Shown: one piece after another, positions 13,172 to 25,630 of the stretch | How positions within the stretch are numbered: position 1 is the first letter of the stretch | Layout: every line of letters begins with the position of its first letter | Origin: Saccoglossus kowalevskii | Taxonomy: Eukaryota; Hemichordata; Enteropneusta; Harrimaniidae | Reading direction: 5' to 3' | Length of the DNA: 59,027 nucleotides | Assembly: GCF_000003605.2 (NCBI RefSeq) | Contig: NW_003134344.1 | Coordinates: 112,250 to 171,276 of the forward strand | Position numbers and translations under genes: made by a program | The notes under the pieces: model-generated | What the model was told of the DNA's origin: nothing | Database searches by the model: none | What the model saw: the letters and a program-made list of their open reading frames with translations, nothing else

Positions 13172-13943
13172 NNNNNNNNNNNNNNNNNNNNNNNNNNNNN
13201 NNNNNNNNNNNNNNNNNNNNNNNNNNNNNNNNNNNNNNNNNNNNNNNNNNNNNNNNNNNNNNNNNNNNNNNNNNNNNNNNNNNNNNNNNNNNNNNNNNNN
13301 NNNNNNNNNNNNNNNNNNNNNNNNNNNNNNNNNNNNNNNNNNNNNNNNNNNNNNNNNNNNNNNNNNNNNNNNNNNNNNNNNNNNNNNNNNNNNNNNNNNN
13401 NNNNNNNNNNNNNNNNNNNNNNNNNNNNNNNNNNNNNNNNNNNNNNNNNNNNNNNNNNNNNNNNNNNNNNNNNNNNNNNNNNNNNNNNNNNNNNNNNNNN
13501 NNNNNNNNNNNNNNNNNNNNNNNNNNNNNNNNNNNNNNNNNNNNNNNNNNNNNNNNNNNNNNNNNNNNNNNNNNNNNNNNNNNNNNNNNNNNNNNNNNNN
13601 NNNNNNNNNNNNNNNNNNNNNNNNNNNNNNNNNNNNNNNNNNNNNNNNNNNNNNNNNNNNNNNNNNNNNNNNNNNNNNNNNNNNNNNNNNNNNNNNNNNN
13701 NNNNNNNNNNNNNNNNNNNNNNNNNNNNNNNNNNNNNNNNNNNNNNNNNNNNNNNNNNNNNNNNNNNNNNNNNNNNNNNNNNNNNNNNNNNNNNNNNNNN
13801 NNNNNNNNNNNNNNNNNNNNNNNNNNNNNNNNNNNNNNNNNNNNNNNNNNNNNNNNNNNNNNNNNNNNNNNNNNNNNNNNNNNNNNNNNNNNNNNNNNNN
13901 NNNNNNNNNNNNNNNNNNNNNNNNNNNNNNNNNNNNNNNNNNN
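13172..13943. other. Assembly gap (772 N)
   Basis: Run of N. The left edge follows a (G)10 run at about 13062-13071, and the right side is close to a 45-bp tandem array, both of which could make assembly difficult. Reading frames that run through it (13076-13990 +, 13116-13982 +, 13129-14151 -) are artefacts. Confidence 0.99.
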
Positions 13944-14176
13944 TTAAGGTATGCATGTCGAAACTGCTCATACGAGATCTAAATATATAATGCTTTGTAG
14001 ATAATCGAGGAGCACCTCCACCATCGCTATGTCGTAAAAAGCTAGCCGCTACTAGAAACTGAAATCCCGGGCGATTAAGGAACGATTGCGCTGCAAATGA
14101 TTTGCTTCCTGCGCCATTATCCAAAGCATTCAACATTGTTTTTTTTTTCAATTTGATGAATGAGATTACGCCAAAC

Positions 14177-14290
14177 GGCAGGACACAAAATGTGAAGGCG
14201 TCAAATAGCTTGCTTCATATGGCATGACACAAAATGTCAAGGCGTCGAATGAGCTTGCTTCGTATGGCAGGACGTATAATGCAAAGGCCG
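14177..14290 (+). repeat. 44/45-bp tandem repeat, about 2.5 copies
   Basis: Units begin GGCAGGACACAAAATG (14177), GGCATGACACAAAATG (14221) and GGCAGGACGTATAATG (14266, partial). Because 45 is a multiple of three, open frames across it show an echoing PYEAS pattern on the minus strand (14166-14381). I regard that frame as a product of the repeat, not a gene. Confidence 0.85.
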
Positions 14291-17200
14291 GTCGGTCGCG
14301 GAATCGCGTGGCACATTGTGAAATTGCATGTTTTGGCATTAAATGGTATGCTGCAGGGCATATCTCTTTGTGTAATAGCAATACAAATATTCAAATCTAG
14401 CGACGTAGAAGTGAACGTTGTTGCGTCAAATTGCATAACATATTGGGATTGCATAGTTCAAGGCGTCAACACATACAAAACACAGATGCATCAATATAAT
14501 CTCTCCCTGCCGCACGCCCCTTCGCAGCTTTAAAACAAGTTAGGACAACTATCATTAATAATCACTCAACTTATAGCGCTTTAGTAAAATATCTGAAATC
14601 ATTTTCTGGAAGATTCTCCGAAATTGAGGTCTTTGAAAGTTTGATAAATGAAATTCCATTAAAGAGTGTCGAATGCCTTAGCCTGATTGAGAAGAACTGA
14701 TATTGTGTATTCTCATATGTGTTCAAATACACATATGAACTGCAAAATATATAGTTGGCCCACAAACTTCCAGTGTCTTGCAAAATAATTAGAGATGATG
14801 AACTGTGTACTTTTTGCCCAGTATTATTATCGAATTAACGTGTTGTACATTATTCACAACACAAGAACATAACAAAGCCGTATCTTTCTGTCAGTTCCCA
14901 AACAGGTGTAACATAAATTTAACTTATTATTTTATATAAAAAAATGTTGTGCCAACAATTGTGATTTAATAATCACTGTCACAATATGGGTAGAGTGAAT
15001 TATATAAAAATTAACACTGTTAGCAACGACTAGACCGGATCAACTTCATTGTTATATATGGGGATTACATGCATTTTTTATTACTGCAAGACTCTACAGT
15101 AAAGTGATATCAGTCACATATATGTGTAAACATCAGTGAAAGCTGTGCATAGACGACACATGTCCAGTATGTTTAAACCAATATGCAATCATAGAAATAA
15201 ATGAACAACAACAGAATAATAATAAAAAAAAAACTGTGGCAAAGTCGCAATTAGTCAAATAGTTCGAATAACACATTATTATCGATACACTAATACTGTC
15301 TGTGTTATGAACTTTAACTGCTAAAGCATCTGTTGTCGATATGCCAGTGGTGTTAAAGGATATATACATACTGTTTAGTCATTGGTCATATAACACTCGA
15401 CATCAACGCCTATGTTATATTGAAAAACTCCACACGATTGCAAGTTGTAGTGTTTCAATTTAATCATTTCTCATTTTTTCGCTGAAAAACGGACAATCTA
15501 CAAATTTATTTTTAGATTTGTAAGATCCATTGAAAGCAAAATCTACATTGGCTAATTTATACGTCAATTAAATTGTTTGACTGCGCTCGATATCTCAATC
15601 ATCGATATTAGCTAATTGTAATTGTCAATATGAAAAGTTAAATGTCAAGAGTTTACTATAGCTGTCACGCTGGCGGTGATGTCAGTTTGGATCATGATCA
15701 TTTGAAGATCGACAATGTTATTATTGAGGTCAAGCATTGCTGTGTCTGTACAGAACGATTATGAAATGACTTTTCAACATTTCATAAAACATCCAATGAT
15801 GATAGCAGAACCGAAATAAACAAATTGTGCCAAACAAGTAAATAGTAACACAAATAAGATACATTTTGTCTTCAATTTCTAGTATTCACCCACGTAAGGA
15901 ATTGTATTATTCCAGCCATTCTGTCTACCATCATTATCGAAAGTTATTGATTAACTATTGAATAATTTAATAGTAAGGGTTATAATCTTGAATATATCCT
16001 AAAGGTACATTTTTTTCGATTCGGTGGAAAATTATAAAGTCTGCTACTACATTTTGTACTTGGATTTTAATCAGAATGGGAAATAATTTTGAACAATAAT
16101 TTCACATTTTAAAAGGCTTTTCAAACATTATACCGTATGCATAAGAATGTGAATATATTGCTGAAGATTAAATACACATGTATATGTAACCACAAAACAT
16201 ACACTAATCGATTAAGTACTGTTACATAGTGTTGTGACAATGTGGTCTTGGCGTTCAACTGTGATTCTGGTATCAGTGTAAAATATACCTTCTATAACTA
16301 TCCCATCAAAACCAACGGTGTATCTCTCTTCTGGACCAAAATAATTGGATTTATGTCGCTTCGCATTGTCGCTGACACGATTTTCCGTTTATCGAAATGT
16401 TATTCGCATTCCTTGCTCTATGCACTGGTTTACATGTTGTGTTAATGTAGCTGATCAATACATTTTGGATGCGGCAACATGATATCGATGACATTTTTTA
16501 GAGGATATAACATTGATCTTAATGTACGCCAGACTGAATTTAGCTCTATTCGAAGAATTGATATATTATATCAAGCTGTATTTTAAATATTGCAATTACT
16601 ATATATATATATATAAATCCTGTCATTAGGCTATATAACAATTCTACACAATATAGTGCAATGGGGTCATGAATTATTTTGCAACCACTTTCTGAATGTT
16701 GCCATGAATTATACAACTTATACATATTTTCAAGTTACATGCACTATTACGTAGTTTCACGTTGGGACATACTGGGCCATGCAGATAGTTAGATATAAAA
16801 TAGACATACTATACAATTGTGACTTGTTTATTCGCATGTCATTTGGGCGCCAATTCTATTGGAATGCAACAATTACATTCGGTTTAAATTTATAAGTTGT
16901 AGAAATGAACTGTCAATCAGTATTAACATATAATTCGGCCTACTGGGTTCCACAATGTCATACAATATACGGGTGAACAACAAACAAGTCACATGTCAAA
17001 TATTTTTAAATATATATTATCTTGTGTTACCATGTGAATAAATTATCAACAATAGTATAGATCAATAGTAGAAAACAATGTTACTATAATACAAATAGTC
17101 AACACTATTGACGATATTTTAACGTACACCGCCTGTATGATATTTAACCTTGGTAGTATCCACGATGGATAATCTGTCACGTCTCATTTCGTCAGTGAAA

Positions 17201-17798
17201 CTATTACGTTCGGTTACAACGCTTATTATGTAAGTCACAAGAGCCCTGTTCAACAACTATAACCCGCAGAAGAATCTATCTTCAATGTAATATCTTATTA
17301 CCTAATAAAAAACAAGTACTTAAGTACTAACAGGTCTCTATAGTCAGTCCTTGCATGAACCATGTATTGTGTAATCATACACAATGTTCTCAGACTCATA
17401 CCACTGTATACGCAATAAGTCGGGTTTATCTTTCGAAATCACGATAATCGCAATGTTTATACTCAAATTGATGGAAAAACGAATTGTTAGTTTTGAAGTG
17501 CAATGACTGATGAATGAATATGTCAACAGTACACAAAATGAAGTAGTTAAGCTAATGTATATAATCTCACCTCCAATGGTTATGTAGAGAAATGTATATA
17601 TCACAACATTTGATGTTAAATATGAATCATTATATATCGCGATATAGAATAGTCCTCCATTGATACGCAGATTTTGTGGAATTCGTCATCCGCATCTGGA
17701 TGTATCTTAGTTTTGTACAACCAATCAAGCCACGGACATTTGGTATTCACAATATTGGCCAAATTTCCCCAGTTCTCATTGACGCGCATCGCGGGGAG
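14291..17798. other. No confirmed gene
   Basis: Mostly AT-rich. One minus-strand stretch of 59 open codons (16212-16388) has unusually protein-like composition (SNYFGPEERYTVGFDG) but no ATG, splice or domain support. A short (TA)n run lies near 16604. Confidence 0.4.
14713..14738. repeat. Short perfect inverted repeat (10-bp stem, 6-nt loop)
   Basis: TCATATGTGT, six bases, then its exact reverse complement. Could form a small hairpin. No function assigned. Confidence 0.8.
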
Positions 17799-18384
17799 AT
17801 GGAAGCATATCCCACTTTCTCGGACGTTTCCGACGATGACCTAATAGAAGCAACGCAGGCAGCTTAAGATTTGAATTAGCTCAGATTAGAAAATGTCGAC
17901 ATTGAACCGGGTACTGTTCAACAATGGAGTATTTTCTCACTTCAGTGACTACAATTTACTGGTTTATCATATTCTTGTATTAAAAAAAGTAAACTTGACT
18001 TTACATGCAACATGTTTTATCATATTGCGAACAATCCTGAGTGTACAGTTTTGCGGATTCTGCTGTACGGGCCGTCGCTAGGAATTCAATACCAAAAAAC
18101 ACAAGGCGTCGTAACATGTGGGCTCTGCGTACTTTTAATGAATGGACGATTGTACGAAATAACACCCGGCTGGAATTAACGACTGATAAAAAGGTGACAA
18201 TTTATGACTGTATAGAAGTGATGCCTGTAGTGGACTTGGCTTCTTGGTTAAATAAACTCCTTCTAGAAATGCGCAAAGTGGATGGAAATTGTTATCCTCC
18301 GAAAACATTGTTATATTTAATCATGGGTTTGCAAAACTACCGTTTTTCTGAGCTGCAAACGAGCAGGACATCGCTCAGTAGAAG
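17799..18384 (+). pseudogene. Crypton/KIAA1958-like (DUF3504-type) gene or relic
   Basis: The clearest part is 18049-18384. It carries NTRRRNMWALRTFNEW, then a segment ending ASWLNKLLLEMRKVDG, then YPPKTLLYLIMGLQNY. These match the N-terminal region of Crypton-derived tyrosine-recombinase-like proteins (KIAA1958/ZMYM2/QRICH1 type). There it precedes the recombinase core, which is absent here. About 250 bp upstream an ATG (17799) opens a 22-codon stretch with YPTFSDVSDDDLIEA, like the usual acidic start of this family, but it hits TAA at 17865. The domain segment is bounded by an acceptor-like TGTACAG (ending 18048) and a donor-like AAG|GTAACC (18384/18385). It is either a decayed Crypton or a spliced host gene derived from one; the short upstream frame and missing core favour decay. 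Confidence 0.65.
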
Positions 18385-18563
18385 GTAACCAAACCTGAAG
18401 ATTATTAATATATTGATATCACTGTAAACAAACTTAACTAAAGAAAGTAGCAAATCACGTTTTTACTGGTTGATTTTTAAATGAATGCATGATCAAATAA
18501 AAAACTTAATTAAATTTAAATTATTTTGACAATGTTGTTTTTGTAATCTACATGTGTTTGCAG

Positions 18564-18600
18564 TTATAAATGCTCAACACAGATTGACCAGGAGACGAAA
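18564..18600 (+). other. Possible 37-nt microexon after the Crypton-like exon
   Basis: Bounded by CATGTGTTTGCAG (acceptor-like) and AAA|GTAAGC (donor-like). Joined to the exon ending at 18384 it keeps the frame open for 12 codons and ends exactly at a codon boundary. The splice calls are by eye only, and the encoded residues do not resemble the family's next segment. Confidence 0.25.
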
Positions 18601-20762
18601 GTAAGCGATATTTTGAATGGTACCGCAGCTGCTACAGCCTCAAAGTAAATACACGTCGATTGAATGAATTTTCCGATACGTCATCTCCTGAGTATGTTGT
18701 AATCAATAAACTAAACACCCAAGACGCTGGAGCTAGAATTGTTTAAAACAATTGCGTGTTTACTATTACCGGAAATATCTGATCAATTATAGCAGTATAA
18801 TGTGTCAACATAATATTTAATTGAAAACAGTAAATGTGCAACACACGTTTAACCTGTTTGGGTAATTTATTCGGAGGTAGGTTGGGATATCATACCTCGG
18901 CTTCGCCACGGGATGATATCACGATCGTACCAAAGGAGTGTCATTTTGAGTTTAATATTGTCATTTTGCGCATGACGTGTGTACTACTTAATATTTGCAA
19001 GTCGCAACACGTGTTAATATCTAATTGTTTTGTGTGTTTGAGTTTGCATTTGTAAATTTTGAAAAGTGAATGGCCGCCTTATAGGTAATTAAACATGTAT
19101 ACTGTTTTCGTGACATAATAAAACGCCATGGTAGAAAGGTGCAGACATTACTGTGTATTATAAATGGACACAACCACCGATGAGTTACAAAAGATGATGT
19201 AGAAAACAGTCCATACATACCAGCAACACAGTGGAACTTCCATAAGGCCGTGAAATACAATGGCGGCACTCTAAACATCAAATAATCCTATTGTAGAATT
19301 GAGGGACGTTAGGAGGTCGGATATTGTGTTAGCATATTAATTATTGTGTGGGATTTATATCGTAAATGCGAGTGGAGATTGTATCACAAATATAATTAGT
19401 TGAAGCAGTATAAACAACATTCAGAACGACATTATATCTAACACGCACCTGACGTCATGTTTTTCTTTGATTCTTTGTTCAAATTTAAGATGCTGCAGGC
19501 CTTCTCAGTATGCGACTTTTGGTACTCAGTAGGATGTCGGTTTGGGATACTCGTTTTCAAATTGCATTGTTTTGATGAATACTGATGCAGAGACATTGAC
19601 ACTAACTTTTTACATATCGTGTTTATGTTTTAGGTATTCATCCCACGTATATAGTGATAAGATACATTATTGAGTAGACAAATAACTAACAAATCACGCA
19701 AAGAAGAAAGACCTCTGCAAAGCACTTTATATCCCAACATATCGTGAATACACCTACACGGCACATGGCTACATGCACAGATTCATATCTTACCTATCTT
19801 TAATGAATTGATTATTACATAAAGTGTAAACTCTCCTGAAAATTTTTATGAAAATCCGTTCATAAATAAAAAAATAATTCCCGAAATTGTTGTTACCATG
19901 ACAACCATTTCACAATCTTAATAGCGACACCTACGGAACATTGTATGTACATCCATCCGTAAGTGTTTGAGTCAATGTCACCTTTGCAACTGTTTTCATA
20001 TCTTTACCAGCATATCACAGATTTTTGCCTGTGTTAATGGGCACACTCTCCCGAAAATTACATGAGAATCTATCATTATTTAACCTTTTAAGTACTGTTA
20101 CAATTGAAAATTCATTCCTCAAAATTGCTGTATCCACACTTTATTAACTGTACCAAAAAATATATATATATGATTTGTATTACAGTACTATACCACCTAA
20201 TAAAGCAAATATATGTTTACACTATGAGTGCCAAGAGTTTACATTATTATAAGCAATTAGAAAACTTTATCTCTTCAGGGTATATTCCAGAAACGACAAT
20301 CTGAGCCTTTAATTGTCGTTGTTGATTATATATCATGTAACCGTTCATACCATAACACTATTGGGCCCTTCTCCTACCTATAAATCCAGTCGTTTGTGCG
20401 TCACTGGTGCATGTATAATCCTTTCAACATGCGTGTTCAAAATAATATTTTATGACACGAATTCCCATTTTCAAATTATTAAACTCAAATGACATCAACA
20501 CGTTATGTCAATGTATGTAAACGTGACATCTGTAAACGTGGCTGGTTAGTTTGTGCTAACAGTTAGTGTAAAATAATAATAATATTATGATTGTTTCCTC
20601 GACAGCACTGCGTGATGTTTACAGTTGTACAGCCATGTTTTTCTTTGTTGAAAACTAGTGTTCCAATGCAATGGTTGTTAGTGCCAATGAGTTACCTAGC
20701 GTTGTAATTTCATGAAAGATCCCGGAAGTAGGATTATTGCAAACAGAAACCCAATCGTAGAA
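18601..20762. other. No gene seen
   Basis: AT-rich. The frames at 18834-19055 (+) and 19021-19281 (-) overlap, conflict and show no domain. Confidence 0.45.
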
Positions 20763-21199
20763 ATGCGGGTGAATCAGCTTGAGAGAAAATATCGTTCTGG
20801 CAAACACGTAAGTGCAGACTTTGGATCTCTCCTAGTGCGCGACATCAATGAAAACTGGAGTGATACGAGGATATATTCCTAGTGGCACAGCGCGCCGCCG
20901 ATACGTATATGTTTCTAGTGTAAAACGATTTTCGAACCTTTACGTGGAAAATGGTACATGTCACTAAGCAGTATTACGAGAAACGGGAGACCAAAGAAAC
21001 TCATTGAGAACGATGTCGTCTTCTTGAAGAGCTGGAAGACAGACGAAACATCAAGGAAGCGAAACAACTACTTGAACAGTTTTAACAATCTGTAGTGTCA
21101 AAGATGACGATATGTAACGCAATGAAGACTGCTTTCACAGGCGGAAAGTGGACGTACAAGCGAACAACACAATTTGAACATATTTTTGTAGAAGGGTAA
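20763..21199 (+). pseudogene. Decayed paired-domain transposase (Tc1/mariner-like)
   Basis: Pieces in different frames line up in order with a paired-type DNA-binding domain. They are VNQLERKYRSGKHV (compare the VNQL...NGRPL start of paired domains), then a frameshift, then VSSVKRFSNLYVENGT (compare the VS..VSKIL.RY.ETG recognition helix), then another frame with GRPKKLIENDVVFL, typical of the GRP hook and second helix-turn-helix of Tc1/mariner-type transposases. A later frame holds VSKMTICNAMKTAFTGGKW and ends at 21199. No DDE catalytic core was found. The stops and at least two frameshifts indicate a dead copy. In active elements this region binds the terminal inverted repeats. Identification rests on short pattern matches. 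Confidence 0.5.
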
Positions 21200-21470
21200 T
21201 GTGTACAATTTTCTGGATATGACCCCAATTCTAATATTACATTAAACTTGCAATTTGCAATTGAAGTACTAAGTGGAGCTTCAACTTCGATGCGGGCTGT
21301 GAAGCAGACGACAAACTTCCGCTTTTCCTGGTGTCATTTCGCATCTAGAGGGCCAGTCAAATGACGTCATCAGTGAACACTGATAATTGAAGCCATTCAT
21401 GCTAGTACGCCAATCCCATAGAAATGCTACTATGAAAGAACTTGTTAACTGACTACTTAAAAGTTGAAAC

Positions 21471-21622
21471 ATGGCGAAATGTTGTGCGCATGAATGCCAT
21501 AACGATTCATGTTAAGTTTCTCGAAATTCCAAATAAAAAAATCACGTTGTTGGTTGCGAGAAAACGGCAGAAGAACTAACCTGAAAATGAATACACGCAC
21601 AGCGCTCTAGCTATAGTAAACA
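21471..21622 (+). pseudogene. Decayed THAP-type zinc-finger exon
   Basis: Starts ATG with MAKCCAHECHNDS, like the C-x(2-4)-C start of THAP domains. It continues, after a stop and a frame change, as KFLEIPNKK (compare the F-x-x-P element) and WLRENGRRTNLKMNTR (compare the central W and N/R-rich part before the CxxH). A donor-like A|GTGAGT follows at 21622/21623. THAP domains bind DNA and occur in P-element-like transposases and host factors. The breaks suggest a relic; it may be unrelated to the paired-domain relic 270 bp upstream. Confidence 0.42.
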
Positions 21623-24600
21623 GTGAGTAAATAAATATTGTTTGGGTTCTGGCTTTCCACGACGTCGTGTTAAACATATGTTGATTGATTCATCCAAGTT
21701 CATTGTAAATATATTCCAAATTGTTCAATTTTTCATTAAAAAACAAATAAACTAGTCTAAGAGCAATTAATTTCTGTTTTTTTTTTGATATGTGCACTAG
21801 TCAACTATTTGTCAGTCCAGTAATGCTGTTGTGTGACTTACACAGTAAAATACATTTGTATTTTTTGCAAAATTCACCTTATTCAGTTTTATTTCTGAAT
21901 AGGCAAATTACTGTTACCTTCACGAGATTAACGTCATAAAACATTAAATATTTAACATCATTAACCAAGCGCAGTTCGAATATTAGCTAATGCTATTGTA
22001 ATAATTAGCTGAATTATATACGCGTTTGGACGAGTTCTATGCACATCATAATTAATTGAAATGCTCTCACATATAATTGGCGATAGTTCCAATAAATAAG
22101 ATTTACACAAATTAGCAGCTGAAGTAATTATCGATCCAATGGTCAACATGAATAGGCCAAAATGTCTTCTCAGGAACGATGTACATTTGTAAAACTAACC
22201 TGATAACCTCATTTTGCATTTAAATTGACTGCCGAACACACGACAATTGTACGGAATTCACCCATCAGCAACACTTATTTCATGTACGTAATACGATCGG
22301 TTTTTATAACGAGAAAGCATATTACGAAATGAGTATAAACTAAATCGACCATTGATTTATTTCTATATTGTTACTACCGACCTGTACGAATGATATGTAT
22401 CTCAATGTTTTTCATATGCATTTAAATTGAGTGCTGTTCCTTTTACGTAATTTGTTTTTTCAGCTTCAATTACTCACTTCACGTGAATGTAACGCGAGAT
22501 ACGGGTATGCGTTATCTCTCAGCACGTCATAGTAACCGTTGAGCAAAACAAGAAAAGTCGACTGACCACATTTTTATTGTTGGTTTGTCGTGATGATACA
22601 AACCCAGCTTTGACTATAAATTGTTTTATTAACAGCGGACACATACACGTGTATGTATTAACATAAGCAGTGAATAACGCCACTATTTTATCCTGTGATG
22701 CAAACTATCGATTCTTGCCAAGTTATCACTTAGTCAAATATGTATGAACCTCATAAATATAGCGAAGAATGCTGCAAATTTTGAAAGCCGTAATGTACTT
22801 CCCTTAACTTAATTACATTTAGTGAAATCGGAGATGCTAAACTCTACAGACCGGTGATCACCAGCTTGTGTTGCAATCCATTGAAAATAAACCTGATAAC
22901 TAAAGTAAAATATATGAATACGTAAATTCCGTCTCATCCCCCAATTATACTCATCATCAAACCCGACCATACAAAATCAAATATGAAGGCCGCATGACAC
23001 TATGTTCACATACATTGTCATTATATTATGATTCGACAAAAAATAGTAACTGAATCTGAAACCGCCGAGTTTAGGAAACAATATTTCCATGTGGAATTTG
23101 AAAACATACCATGCGATTCTGTGACAGAAGTTTATGTTTGTCAGTCTAAAGTCATTTTGTCAAGTTAACGAATATCTGTTTGTTTTCTATATGTTTGTTT
23201 CTATTCGTGACACACTAACTCTGAATATATATATAATTGTTTTGTAGTTCCTTTTTTCCAAAAGAATAATGTTGCTTTACAAGTAACAACAAATTTTACG
23301 TTTCTACGGTGTTCAATTACAATTGTGTAATAAATGTATGTTCATTGTTTATAATTAATTTCTTAATTTGACGCACTTCAACTCAATCCAATCTTATGAC
23401 TTATGAAGAATGAATCGCATTTATATAATTTGCGAACTAGTTCCTTTTGATTGGTTGATGCATATTGTAATAAGTTGGAAGGATAATGTAACATACTAGT
23501 TTCAGAAGTTACTTAATACAAATACTCGCAATTAAGAAATGTACCCGCGCTGTCAAAATGAGGTAATATGTGTCATCCCAACACTGACAGTACAAATGTT
23601 TTCGTATGAAATTCGCTCTATATTTATAACTCTCTACATTAATAACAATCACGCTTTCATATATAAGCCATTTAAGAGACAAGAAATGTTGTCGTGTTCT
23701 TAGAGGGTAGCAAATAATTACTATGGATACTGCCATGCACCATTCTTTATCTGACTAAAGCTGAATAGCGTTAAAAGAAAAATGGGACATGGGTCAATGG
23801 CAGAGAGCATTACCTGACTCATTAGCTCACCGTTATGGATCTTTGAACGCTCATATAGGTGATGAAAGGTTTTACTCCTCAATGTATGTGTCACATCTAT
23901 AGAGTAACTACATGCATATTTTCTACAGTCGACTTGTTGATTATATCATTATAAGCTATCACGCAAATGCCATGGGAATGTCTCTATCTGGCAGTCACAT
24001 CCAGCACATTATATATTATTTATATTATTATTTATAATAATATATATTATATTCCACAACTACACAACCAAATAATAACATTTTCCCATTTTCTATTTCC
24101 AACTCGCATGGCTCATTACATGGACCTGACGTGTGTGTAGGGGAATAATGTTATAAATAATGGTAGAGAGTATGTTAGGCTATGAAAAGTGAAAGATCAT
24201 TGTATCATACATGTTTTGGTTCGTAAATTACTTGCCAATATATTTGCTTGCAAAGCTATTGTTTCTGTTAATATAGTGTTACAAGAGTCCTCAAAAGAAC
24301 ATCTAGAGGTGTCGGTATTTATTTTGAGGGTTTTAAACTTCATTTTATTAAGGATTCGTGTATTAAAAATATGATTTAATATATATATAATATAATCATA
24401 TATCTTACCCTCAGAATAACAACTCTGATTGATATACATGCTGACAGAATTTGTTAGCTAAATGTTATTGACATCAACACACAGGTCTCACCTGGTTGTT
24501 ATATTCATTACAACCTAGATTAGTACAACTTGGGCTGGACATGAATTATGTACTCACATTGTGTTCATTTTGAAGTTTGATGCATTCAAATTATAATTTT

Positions 24601-24949
24601 GCAAATTTACAGTTCTGTATTATGTAAATACCACGAGGATTAGCCACAAATATAAAGCATATCATTTTTTATAGAGTTTTAACTGAAAAAATACTACCAT
24701 AATTGATGTTCACAGTTTGGCATTATATTTAAATACATATTTATTTTGAAAATTGCACCTAAATATTATCAGTTAACATTTAGTACTGAAAATTACGCGT
24801 TTTCGTATTTCGAATTAAACAATACATATATCGGCTTAGTAGTCGTTTCACTTAATCTAAGACTGGACGATACTAATTTTTTTTAGGATTTCTAATTATT
24901 ATAATTATTAATTTAGTAATTTCTAATCATTCCGTCTCATTGATTCATT
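21623..24949. other. No gene seen apart from the tRNA-like segment
   Basis: AT-rich noncoding, with AT-rich palindromic stretches near 24005-24050 and 24375-24405. Confidence 0.45.
23793..23868 (+). ncRNA. tRNA-like segment, possibly SINE-derived
   Basis: GGTCAATGGCAGAGAGCATT resembles the 5' end and A box of a tRNA, and TTTGAACGCTC about 45 bases later weakly resembles a T-loop/B box. The acceptor ends do not pair, so this is not a functional tRNA. Weak call. Confidence 0.15.
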
Positions 24950-25026
24950 TGAAGCACGCTCATTAGACTAGGAAATATAACCATGATTGATGGTATCATT
25001 TTTTGTGATGGTATGAGCGTGCTTCA
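24950..25026. repeat. 77-nt element with a perfect 14-bp inverted repeat
   Basis: TGAAGCACGCTCAT at 24950-24963 is exactly reverse-complemented at 25013-25026. Two smaller stems lie within the 49-nt spacer (ACCAT..ATGGT and ATCA..TGAT). The base stem is too long to be likely by chance at this spacing. It could be a small foldback element or a structured RNA; I cannot tell. Confidence 0.85.
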
Positions 25027-25541
25027 TGTGTGCATTATGTCTTTTAATTATACGAGTAAGAACAGCAAAAACAGTAATTGACGATTGGGTTATTTTGCAA
25101 ATCAAATCAGTACATTGAGCAATGATGTTAATTCGTTCAAAACGCAAATGTTGTATGTTTACTTAAACACTCTGGATAACGTACATGTGAACGGGAGCAG
25201 ATGATGTTGACTTTTGAGTAAATTGCATTACAAACTCGTAAAAAACTGAATATATGCTAAAAAAATGTTTTTACGACGCGCGCCAATTCTATATATATAT
25301 TTACAAAACACGAGTCACATCACTTCTGAATTGTCTCCACACATAATGTAACTTGCCTTTACGCATCATTATTTGACTTCTGTTGAAAACTAGCTTCATT
25401 CTCATTTACGTTTGAAAAGCAATTCTCTAAAACTCTAGATCAATTATTTTAGTTTCAAATGTGAAAGGTTGGGAAATTGGCATACACAGTGTAGTTAATT
25501 TGTAGTACAGTATTGTTCGCCCCAGGAACTGTAGTTATCAA

Positions 25542-25630
25542 CAACAACCAGTTGTGATGTATAAAGGTTGTGCACGACATGCCGCCCAATGTCCCATAAC
25601 ATGAAGCAGACTGCTAATAATAATGATGTC
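25542..25630 (+). repeat. Diverged direct duplication, copy 1
   Basis: Aligns with 26121-26210: GTGCACGACATGCCG versus GTGCGCGACATGACG, then CCAATGTCCCATAACATGAAG versus CCAGTGTCTCATAAAATGAAG, then ACTGCTAATAATAATGAT versus ACTCCTAATAGTAGAGAT. Same orientation, about 580 bp apart. Confidence 0.75.

Noticed and set aside
13076-14151. Three long frames of about 290-340 codons
   Set aside because: They run through the N gap; almost all residues are unknown, so they are artefacts.
14166-14454. Overlapping minus-strand frames with repeated PYEAS-like residues
   Set aside because: Explained by the 45-bp tandem repeat, whose length keeps the frame open.
24005-24050. AT-only palindromic stretch
   Set aside because: Low complexity; imperfect pairing expected by chance in such sequence.
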